Assembly (NCBI RefSeq): GCF_021556395.1
Contig: NZ_JAKGCS010000005.1
Span: 1-64,000 of the forward strand
From: Acuticoccus kalidii
GTDB taxonomy: Bacteria > Pseudomonadota > Alphaproteobacteria > Rhizobiales > Amorphaceae
Direction of reading: 5' to 3'
Length of the DNA stretch: 64,000 nt
Of the stretch, positions 57,953-64,000 are shown piece after piece. The notes under the pieces were generated by a model. The model was not told the DNA's origin, did no database searches, and was given only the letters and a program-made list of their open reading frames with translations. Position 1 is the stretch's first letter. Each line of letters starts with the position of its first letter. The position numbers were made by a program, and so were the translations under genes.

Positions 57953-59338
57953 TCAGGCCTTGCGGAAGGGGCCGCCTTGGCGGCGTTCGACGGCGGCGGC
58001 GGCGCGCAGGACGGCGGCCTCGTCGAATGCCTTGCCGGCGATCTGGAGGCCGATCGGCAGGCCCTCCGCCGCGCCGCACGGCACGCTGATGGCGGGAAGG
58101 CCGGTGAGGTTCCACGGATAGGTGAGCCGCCAGGCGACCGCGAGAACGCTCTCCGGCGCGCCGCCGATCTCCACCGTCCGCTCGCCGACGCGCCAGGCCG
58201 TCAGCGGCATCGTCGGACCGATGACGACATCGCAATCGGCGAGCTTTTCCGCCCAGCGGTGTCCGATCAAGGTGCGGTAGCGCTCGGCCTGGAGATAATC
58301 CGCGCCGGTCACGAAGCGGCCCATCTCGACCAGAAGGCGCACATCCTCCGAAAAGGACGCGACGTCGCCTCGCGCGAGGCGGCGATCGTGATAGGCGGTC
58401 GACGAAGCGAGCTCGATCGCGAAGATCGCGCCGAGGCCGTATGCGAGTTCGGGAATCTCGAACTCGGTGATCGTCGCCCCGTCGGCGGCGAGCCCGTCGA
58501 TCGCGGCCTCGACGGCGGCGGCGACCGGTGGGGTGATGCCCTCGAAGAAATGGTTGCGGCAGATGCCGACTTTGAGGCCTTTGGCCCCCGCGTCGAGGGC
58601 GGGGCGGAGCGCGTCGTAGGCGAGAGGGGCGTGGGTCGCCGCCGGGTCGGCCGCGTCGGGGCCGGACATGATCGCCGTCAGGAGCGCGGCGTCTGCGACG
58701 GAGGTCGCGAGCGGCCCGGCATGGTCGAGCGACCAAGAGTGCGGAACGATGCCGCTTCGACCGATGCGCCCGAAGGTGGGTTTGAGGCCCACGGTGCCGC
58801 AAAGGCTCGCCGGGATGCGGATCGAGCCGCCGGTGTCCGAGCCGAGCGCCGCCGCACAGAGCCCCGCCGCGAGCGCCGCGCCCGAGCCGCCCGAGGAGCC
58901 GCCCGGCACGCGGTCGGTGTCGAACGGGTTCACCGTCGGCGGCGTCTCCATCCCCCAGGCGAATTCATGCATCCGCGTCTTGCCGATGAACACCGCGCCG
59001 GCCGCGCGCAGCTTCGCCACCGCATGAGCGTCAGTCATCGGATCGTCGATCGCAACGGCGCTGCCGGCCGTCGTCGGCATGTCGGCGGTGGCGTAATTGT
59101 CTTTGATGGCGATCGGAATGCCGTGCAGGGGGCCGCGATAGGCGCCGTCCGCGATCTCTTCTGCCGCGGTCTCCGCGGCGGCGCGCGCGCCGTCATTGAG
59201 GTGGACGAAGGATTTCAGCGTTCCGTCACGCGCGGCGATCCTGTCCCGATAGGCGTCGAGGAGGGTGACCGGGGAGAGGCGCTCGGTGCGGATCGCCTCG
59301 GCGAGCTCGGTGATCGTCCGGTCCGTGAGGTCACTCAC
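57953..59338 (-). CDS. amidase-signature hydrolase (GatA/AtzE-like)
   Basis: The 461-residue amidase-signature enzyme has a complete Ser-cisSer-Lys triad: Lys79 in IPIAIKDNY, cis-Ser148 in GGSSGGSG and nucleophile Ser172 in SDTGGSIRIPA. It hydrolyses a carboxamide. A GatC/AtzG-like small protein is encoded immediately upstream, an arrangement known for AtzE-AtzG of the cyanuric acid pathway and for GatCAB, so the enzyme may need that partner. No GatB is present, so tRNA amidation is unlikely. The start is a GTG that lies eight bases inside the small gene. The substrate is unknown; the adjacent transporter suggests an imported amide. Confidence 0.88.
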   Translation of the reverse strand: MSDLTDRTITELAEAIRTERLSPVTLLDAYRDRIAARDGTLKSFVHLNDGARAAAETAAEEIADGAYRGPLHGIPIAIKDNYATADMPTTAGSAVAIDDPMTDAHAVAKLRAAGAVFIGKTRMHEFAWGMETPPTVNPFDTDRVPGGSSGGSGAALAAGLCAAALGSDTGGSIRIPASLCGTVGLKPTFGRIGRSGIVPHSWSLDHAGPLATSVADAALLTAIMSGPDAADPAATHAPLAYDALRPALDAGAKGLKVGICRNHFFEGITPPVAAAVEAAIDGLAADGATITEFEIPELAYGLGAIFAIELASSTAYHDRRLARGDVASFSEDVRLLVEMGRFVTGADYLQAERYRTLIGHRWAEKLADCDVVIGPTMPLTAWRVGERTVEIGGAPESVLAVAWRLTYPWNLTGLPAISVPCGAAEGLPIGLQIAGKAFDEAAVLRAAAAVERRQGGPFRKA

Positions 59339-59510
59339 CGGCGGGCTCCACCGGGTGGAAGACGATCGCGGGATGTATCTCGCCGAGATCGAGGGTGCGC
59401 AGTTTTTCGATCTCGGTGCGGATCTCGGCGAAGGCGGCGGCGACCTCCGCGAGGCGGGGCTCGTCGAGGTCGAGGCTCGTGATCGTTCGCGGGGCGAGCG
59501 GGTCCGGCAT
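59331..59510 (-). CDS. GatC/AtzG-like small amidase partner
   Basis: This 59-residue protein has one helical segment, PRLAEVAAAFAEIRTEIEKLRTLDL, followed by GEIHPAIVFHPVEPAGE. Both the size and the ending, an acidic turn, P, a hydrophobic residue and FxP, match AtzG-like/GatC proteins that wrap around their amidase. It overlaps the amidase start by eight bases and is preceded by the DUF1028 gene (11-base gap). The frame is open further upstream but only the MPDPLAPRT start keeps family size. Confidence 0.7.
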   Translation of the reverse strand: MPDPLAPRTITSLDLDEPRLAEVAAAFAEIRTEIEKLRTLDLGEIHPAIVFHPVEPAGE

Positions 59511-59521
59511 CGGCGTCTCTT

Positions 59522-60262
59522 TCAGGGGTTGCGTGACCCACCGCCGCCGGGGCGGTCGGGCGGGGACTTCAGAAGCATTTCGACGACGGCGTCCGGGGCG
59601 GGGGCCGGCGGCGCGCCGCGACGGGGCATCCCGGCGACGAAGGGGGCGAGTTGACGGCCCGCCACCGCGTAGACGCGGCGAAGCTCGGCGATCGGGTCGG
59701 CATGTTCGTCGACGCGAAGGTCGACGCGGCGATAATCCTCCGCGCCGATGACGGCGAGGGCGGCCGATTGCCGTCCGCGCTTGTCGCCGCCGGCGGCCTG
59801 CGCGGCCTCCAAAGCGCGCATCAGGCGCTCTTCGAGGGGAAGGCCGGCGGTCGTCTCGAACGTCTCGGCGAGGGCGTCGATGACGGCGGGTCCTGTCAGC
59901 ATGTTGCCTTGCGCGGCGTAGTCGGGTCCGTCGCGCTCGCCGCACCAGGGGGTGCACTCCGTCCCCGTATGGGCGGCGCCGGGGCCGGCGTGGCCGATCG
60001 CGCCGACCTGGCGGAACGCCGCGGCGGGATCCTGGGCGAGGATGGCGGCCACGGCGGCGGGGGCCGTCGTTCCGGTCGCGAGGCGGTCGAGAATCGCACC
60101 GGCGAGGTAGGGGTTCACCCAGGACTGGGTCGAGACCGCCCCGACACCGGATCGCAGGACGAGGCAGATCGCCCCGACGGCGGGAACGGCGGAGGCGACG
60201 GCCGCGCCGAGCTCCCCCGTCCGTTCGCAGCGTCCGACGATCGAGAAGGTGTTCACTTCCAT
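59522..60262 (-). CDS. DUF1028 family protein (Ntn-hydrolase-like)
   Basis: The 246-residue protein opens MEVNTFSIVGRCERTGELGAAVASAVPAVGAICLVLRSGVGAVSTQSWVNPYLAGAILDRL and contains AIGHAGPGAAHTGTECTPWCGE and AAQGNMLTGPAVIDAL, the DUF1028 signature. The fold is thought to be Ntn-hydrolase-like and such genes are often found beside peptide or amide transport genes. Its reaction is unknown. It follows the livF-like gene by 12 bases. Confidence 0.88.
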   Translation of the reverse strand: MEVNTFSIVGRCERTGELGAAVASAVPAVGAICLVLRSGVGAVSTQSWVNPYLAGAILDRLATGTTAPAAVAAILAQDPAAAFRQVGAIGHAGPGAAHTGTECTPWCGERDGPDYAAQGNMLTGPAVIDALAETFETTAGLPLEERLMRALEAAQAAGGDKRGRQSAALAVIGAEDYRRVDLRVDEHADPIAELRRVYAVAGRQLAPFVAGMPRRGAPPAPAPDAVVEMLLKSPPDRPGGGGSRNP

Positions 60263-60274
60263 GGCGCGCGCCCG

Positions 60275-60976
60275 TCAGACCTTGAGATGCTCGGCGACCT
60301 TCGCCGCGCCTTCGGCCGCCACCCCCTCGTCGACGATCTCGCCGAGCTTCAGGACGGCATAGCGGTCGGCGACGGAGAGGGCGAAGGACAGATGTTGCTC
60401 CACGAGAAGGACCGCCGTGCCGTGCTCCGAGCGCGTCCGGCGCAGCACTTCGGCCATGCGCTCGATCATCGTCGGTTGCAGCCCCTCGGAGATCTCGTCG
60501 ACGAGCATGATGCGCGGGCGGGCGATGATGGCGCGTGACATCAGGAGCATCTTCTGCTCGCCGCCGCTCAGCGTACCCGCGCGCTGCTTGAGGCGCTCGA
60601 GCATACGGGGAAACACGTCGCCGAGCATGTCGACGCGGCCGCGATAGATGTCGTCGGCGAGGACGCCGAGGCGGAGATTCTCCTCCACCGTGAGATCCTG
60701 GAAAATCGTGTAGTCCTGCGGCGCGTAGGCGACCCCCTGGCGCACGATGGCGTGGGGCGAGCGCCCGGTGATCGGCGCGCCGTCGAGGAGAACCGAGCCG
60801 GCGGCCGCCTTCACGAAGCCCATGATGGTTTTGAGGAGGGTGGTCTTGCCCATCCCGTTCTTGCCGAGAACGGCGACGATCTCGCCCGCGCGCAGTGACA
60901 GCGACACGCCGTGCAGGACGGTCGCCGCGCCATAGCCGGAGGACACCTCGTCGAGGGAGAGGATTGGCCCGCTCAT
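60275..60976 (-). CDS. livF: branched-chain-amino-acid-type ABC transporter ATPase, LivF-like
   Basis: The cytoplasmic ATPase has 233 residues: Walker A GKNGMGKTT, signature LSGGEQKMLLMSRAI, Walker B IMLVDEISEGL, and the H-loop VEQHL. The HAAT family (hydrophobic amino acid and amide uptake) assignment rests on the neighbouring permeases. Its ATG overlaps the preceding fusion gene's TGA (ATGA). Confidence 0.92.
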   Translation of the reverse strand: MSGPILSLDEVSSGYGAATVLHGVSLSLRAGEIVAVLGKNGMGKTTLLKTIMGFVKAAAGSVLLDGAPITGRSPHAIVRQGVAYAPQDYTIFQDLTVEENLRLGVLADDIYRGRVDMLGDVFPRMLERLKQRAGTLSGGEQKMLLMSRAIIARPRIMLVDEISEGLQPTMIERMAEVLRRTRSEHGTAVLLVEQHLSFALSVADRYAVLKLGEIVDEGVAAEGAAKVAEHLKV

Positions 60977-62769
60977 GCCACCGCCTCGACCTGCTCGCCG
61001 GAATAGACCGCGCGGACGAGTTCGGAGTTCACCACCTCCTCGACGGTGCCCTCCATGAGGACGCTGCCCTGGTGGAGGACGACGATGCGCGAGGAGATCT
61101 CCCGCACGAAGTCGAGATCGTGCTCGATGAGGACGACGGCGAGGCCGTATTCGTCGGTGAGGCGCTTCAGCGTGTGGCCGATCGCGGTGCGCTCGGCCTT
61201 GGTAAGGCCGGCCGTCGGCTCGTCGAGGAGGAGGACGGACGGTTCCGTCGCGAGCACCATTGCGAGCTCGAGGCCCCGCTTCATGCCGTGGCTGAGGCTG
61301 CCGGTCTCGGTCGCGAGCACCTTGTCGAGCCCGGTCGCGCGCATGATGTCGAGCGCCGGCTCGGGCATCCTGATCTCGGCGCGACGGGCGAACATCGGCG
61401 CGCCGTCGACGCCATAACGGGCGAGCATCAGGCACTCGGCGACGGTGAGGGTGTCGAAGAGGTTGGTGTTCTGGAAGGACCGGCCGACGCCGAGCGCGAC
61501 GATCGATTGCGGCGCGCCGCGGCCGATCTCGACGCCCTGGACATAGACCCGGCCGGCGGTCCGCTCCGATCCGTCCGAGACGCAGCGCATCAGCGTCGTC
61601 TTGCCGGCGCCGTTGGGGCCGACGATCGACAGGAGCTCGCCGCCCTTCACCGTGGCGTTGACGCCGGTGAGAACGCGCAGGCTGCCATATTGGCAGATGA
61701 GCTCGTCGATCTTCAGCGGCGGCGCATCGAAGGAGGCGGCGATGGGGCGCCAGTCGGCCGGCACCAGCTCGGCCGATTGAGGCGGCTTGCGGCGGAGCGG
61801 CGGGATGACGAAGCCGATCGCCTGGCCGAGAATCGGCGCGAGGCCGCGCGGCAGCAAGACGATCACCACCACGAAGGCGATGCCGGTGAGGAGCTTCCAC
61901 AGGAAGGGGAGCGTGCCGGAGAGATAGGAGGCGGTCACGTCGATACCGATCGCGCCGAGGACCGGGCCGATCAGCGTTCCGCGACCTCCGAGCGCCGTCC
62001 AGATGAGGAGTTCGGTGCCGAGCAGGAAGTCGCCGAGCTCGGGAGCGACGACGTTGGTGAAGGCGGCATAGCCGAAGCCGGCGGCCGCGCCGACCGCGCC
62101 GGAGGCCATCATCAGGCCGGTCTTGATCCGGCTGATCGGGATGCCGAGATAGGCCGCCCGCTCCTCGTTCTCGCGGATCGCGACGAGGATGCGGCCGAAA
62201 TCGCTGCGCACCAGAAGGAAGCCGAGCGAGGTGACGAGGACGAGATAGGCGCCGGCGATCCAGAACCACGTCTCGGTCGACCAATAATAGGTCGGAAAGG
62301 CGGAGAGGCCGGAGGAGGAGCCCGTCCATCGCCCGCCGGCGAAGATCAGTTGGACGAGGACGATCGGCAGCGCCAGCGTGATGATCGAGGCATAGAGCGG
62401 CGATGCGCCGTGATAAAAGGCGAGCCAGCCGACGATCGCGGCGACCGCGAGGGCGGCGAGAATGCCGATCGCGAGCGCGCCGATCGCCCAGAGCGGGCCG
62501 AACCCGTAATGGGTGAAGACGAGGGCGCAGGCATAGGCGCCGATCCCGAAAAAGGCGGACTGGCCGAAGGTCAGGATGCCGGTATAGCCCCACAGGATGT
62601 CGACCGTCATCACCAATGCCGCGAGGTAGAAGGCGCGGATGAGGATGTTGGTCGTGTAGATGTCCATGAAGAAGGGCGCGATCGCGATCACCGCGAGGGC
62701 GGTGATCGCGCCGAGAGCGACGGTGCGATAGACGCGCTTTGAGGACAGGCTAGCCAAGACCGAGTCCAC
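60973..62769 (-). CDS. fused ABC permease-ATPase, LivM-LivG type
   Basis: The chain of 598 residues joins two usually separate subunits. Residues 1 to about 320 are a LivM permease with eight to ten membrane helices and the signature GFLLVRSDFGRILVAIRENEERAAYLGI. Residues about 345-598 are a LivG ATPase with Walker A GPNGAGKTT, signature LSHGMKRGLELAM (the usual LSxGxQ is modified) and Walker B VLLLDEPTAGL. The joint is a basic/Pro-rich stretch (IPPLRRKPPQSAEL). The GTG start overlaps the livH-like gene by 20 bases; a TTG at 62757 is an alternative. Confidence 0.92.
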   Translation of the reverse strand: MDSVLASLSSKRVYRTVALGAITALAVIAIAPFFMDIYTTNILIRAFYLAALVMTVDILWGYTGILTFGQSAFFGIGAYACALVFTHYGFGPLWAIGALAIGILAALAVAAIVGWLAFYHGASPLYASIITLALPIVLVQLIFAGGRWTGSSSGLSAFPTYYWSTETWFWIAGAYLVLVTSLGFLLVRSDFGRILVAIRENEERAAYLGIPISRIKTGLMMASGAVGAAAGFGYAAFTNVVAPELGDFLLGTELLIWTALGGRGTLIGPVLGAIGIDVTASYLSGTLPFLWKLLTGIAFVVVIVLLPRGLAPILGQAIGFVIPPLRRKPPQSAELVPADWRPIAASFDAPPLKIDELICQYGSLRVLTGVNATVKGGELLSIVGPNGAGKTTLMRCVSDGSERTAGRVYVQGVEIGRGAPQSIVALGVGRSFQNTNLFDTLTVAECLMLARYGVDGAPMFARRAEIRMPEPALDIMRATGLDKVLATETGSLSHGMKRGLELAMVLATEPSVLLLDEPTAGLTKAERTAIGHTLKRLTDEYGLAVVLIEHDLDFVREISSRIVVLHQGSVLMEGTVEEVVNSELVRAVYSGEQVEAVA

Positions 62770-63586
62770 GCGGATTGATGCGCAGGATGAACGCTGCGAG
62801 GACGACGATGGTGAGCCCGCCGATGATCGGGCTGATATAGGTCGACACCGCGACCTGAGCGCCGCCGAGAATGAGGGAGGCGAGCGCGAGGGACGGGATC
62901 GACACGCCCGACACGAGCACCAGCATGAACGAGTTCACGAGCCAGGGAAGGCCCATATTGGGGTCGACCGAAAGGAGCGGCGTGATCAGCGCGCCGGCGG
63001 CGCAGGCAAGGCCCGCGCCGAGGCCGAAGGTCAGCGTGCGCACGCGGCCCGAATCGATGCCGAGGCCGCGGGCGAGCGTCTCGTTCATGATCACGGCGCG
63101 GGCCTGAAGGCCGAAGCGCGTGCCGTAGAACAGCGCCGTCAGCGCGATTCCGATCGCGATCGCGATCAAGGTGACGACGATGCGATAGGCCGAATAGTCG
63201 ATCGCGCCGAAATCGAAGGTGCCGGACATCGGGCTCGCGGCGAACTGGACTTCGCGGCCGAAGGTCAACGTGATGACCTGGCCGATGACGATGCCGAGCC
63301 CCCAGGTCGCGAGGATCGCGTCGAGCGGGCGGGAGTAGAGCGGGCGGACGACGAGCCGCTCGATCACGATCCCGGCGAGAAAACCGAAGATCGCCGCCAG
63401 CGGCGCCGATAGCCAGGGGGTGATGCCGGCCTCGGTGGTCAGGAAGGCTGTGTAACCGCCCACGGTCAGAAAAGCGCCGTGGGCGAAGTTGATCAGCTTC
63501 ATGACGCCGAGAATGATCATCAGCCCGGAGGCCACGGCGAACAGGATCGCCGCCGTGGTCACGATATCGAGGACGAGGATGCTCAT
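62750..63586 (-). CDS. livH: branched-chain-amino-acid-type ABC transporter permease, LivH-like
   Basis: The 278-residue inner-membrane permease has about eight hydrophobic helices. LivH hallmarks are GLMIILGVMKLINFAHGAFLTVGGYTAF, ATWGLGIVIGQVI and FGLQARAVIMNETLARGLGID (the EAA-like loop that contacts the ATPase). It lies 19 bases after the binding-protein gene. Confidence 0.92.
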   Translation of the reverse strand: MSILVLDIVTTAAILFAVASGLMIILGVMKLINFAHGAFLTVGGYTAFLTTEAGITPWLSAPLAAIFGFLAGIVIERLVVRPLYSRPLDAILATWGLGIVIGQVITLTFGREVQFAASPMSGTFDFGAIDYSAYRIVVTLIAIAIGIALTALFYGTRFGLQARAVIMNETLARGLGIDSGRVRTLTFGLGAGLACAAGALITPLLSVDPNMGLPWLVNSFMLVLVSGVSIPSLALASLILGGAQVAVSTYISPIIGGLTIVVLAAFILRINPRGLGLG

Positions 63587-63605
63587 CGTCGGTCGCCCGC
63601 GCCGA

Positions 63606-64000
63606 TCAATTCGCCAATTGCGGGCACTGATCGCCCGGATCGACGTTCGCGAAGCTCTGGATCACCTCGACCGAACCGTCCTCCTGGACCTGGCCGAGAT
63701 ACATGGTGAGCGGGGCGTGGCGCTGCTTGTTCATCTGAACGGTGCCGCGCGGGCCGGTGAAGCTCACCTCGGAGAGCGCGTCGATGACGGCCTGCGGATC
63801 GGTCGACCCGGCCTTCTCGACGGCGGCCTTGTAGAGATAGACCGCCTCATATTGGGGGACCGAAAGGTCGTTCGGCGTGTTGAGGTCGCCGTCGAACTTC
63901 GCCTTCATCGCGTCGAGGAAGGTCTTGTTCTCCTCCGAATCGATGCCCGTCACATAGGAGGCGGCGATGAAGATGCCGTTGGCGTCGGCGCCCATCGACT
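63606..64000 (-). CDS. ABC transporter substrate-binding protein (amide/urea-type), 5' end cut by window
   Basis: Only the last 130 or so codons are in the window. The visible part (DANGIFIAASYVTGIDSEENKTFLDAMKAKF, DLSVPQYEAVYLYKAAVEKAGSTDPQAVIDALSEVSFTGPRGTVQMNKQRHAP, then SFANVDPGDQCPQL) matches the Peripla_BP_5 group that includes UrtA, AmiC and FmdD, binders of urea, short amides and formamide. It is the first gene of the transport and amidase operon as far as can be seen. Confidence 0.85.
   Translation of the reverse strand, partial: SMGADANGIFIAASYVTGIDSEENKTFLDAMKAKFDGDLNTPNDLSVPQYEAVYLYKAAVEKAGSTDPQAVIDALSEVSFTGPRGTVQMNKQRHAPLTMYLGQVQEDGSVEVIQSFANVDPGDQCPQLAN

Noticed and set aside
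60895..62742. 615-codon open frame on the plus strand
   Set aside because: Antisense to the LivM-LivG fusion; Asp/Arg/Glu-rich shadow translation.

Overview
The window is high-GC chromosomal DNA of an alphaproteobacterium, most likely a member of the Hyphomicrobiales (Rhizobiales). Three things support this. The cell-cycle genes ctrA and chpT lie side by side next to an EipA/DUF1134 gene. The order FYDLN-domain gene, aroA, cmk, rpsA is typical of the group. So are a plant-type glutamate-cysteine ligase, the ileS-lspA-lipoprotein-M16-M16 string, and lgt-methyltransferase-pgeF. No genus can be named from the sequence alone.

Layout. 1-8.57 kb is an accessory island. It holds an IS3-family element at the very left edge, a type I restriction-modification locus (hsdM-hsdS-hsdR, read leftwards) whose hsdS carries one in-frame TAA codon, a broken tyrosine-recombinase gene, and a tRNA-Ala(GGC) that is the probable integration site. 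8.8-13.2 kb is core: a FYDLN-type protein, then aroA-cmk-rpsA. 13.3-20.2 kb has an ABC-F ATPase, an RpoH-type sigma factor, xseA, rsmE, a small lipoprotein and gshA. 20.4-25.2 kb has a coiled-coil membrane protein, eipA, chpT, ctrA and a FliJ-like gene, with a probable CtrA/CcrM-controlled intergenic region. 25.3-30.8 kb is a leftward run lgt, NDUFAF7-type methyltransferase, pgeF, a metal-ligand-less M24 protein and a lipoprotein, followed by prs. 30.9-34.5 kb reads rightwards: ubiK, ybjN-like, proC, a tetR-type regulator, csaA and a frameshifted GFA gene. 34.5-38.2 kb has a MarR-response regulator-histidine kinase operon divergent from ilvE. 38.4-49.1 kb reads leftwards: a TPR lipoprotein, rpsU, purE-purK with a DUF465 gene, an M16 protease pair, a lipoprotein, lspA and ileS. 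49.4-57.5 kb has a peroxiredoxin, YqgE/AlgH, and a tightly overlapped operon thrC-M16-GNAT-GGDEF/EAL-TPR. 57.9-64 kb is a leftward transport and hydrolysis operon: substrate-binding protein (cut by the window edge), permease, permease-ATPase fusion, ATPase, DUF1028 protein, GatC/AtzG-like small protein and amidase.

How the genes work together. The last cluster looks like an uptake-and-cleavage unit for an unidentified amide, ureide or peptide-like nitrogen compound. The lgt and lspA genes supply the lipoprotein maturation that at least four lipoproteins encoded here need. CckA-ChpT-CtrA signalling is represented by its phosphotransferase and its target regulator. Several genes show damage or loss of key residues: hsdS (nonsense codon), the integrase (frameshift and truncation), the GFA gene (one extra G), the GGDEF/EAL protein (both catalytic signatures degenerate) and the M24 protein (all metal ligands absent). 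The pgeF reading frame has no standard start codon ahead of its conserved N-terminus.

No CRISPR array, rRNA operon or prophage structural module was seen.
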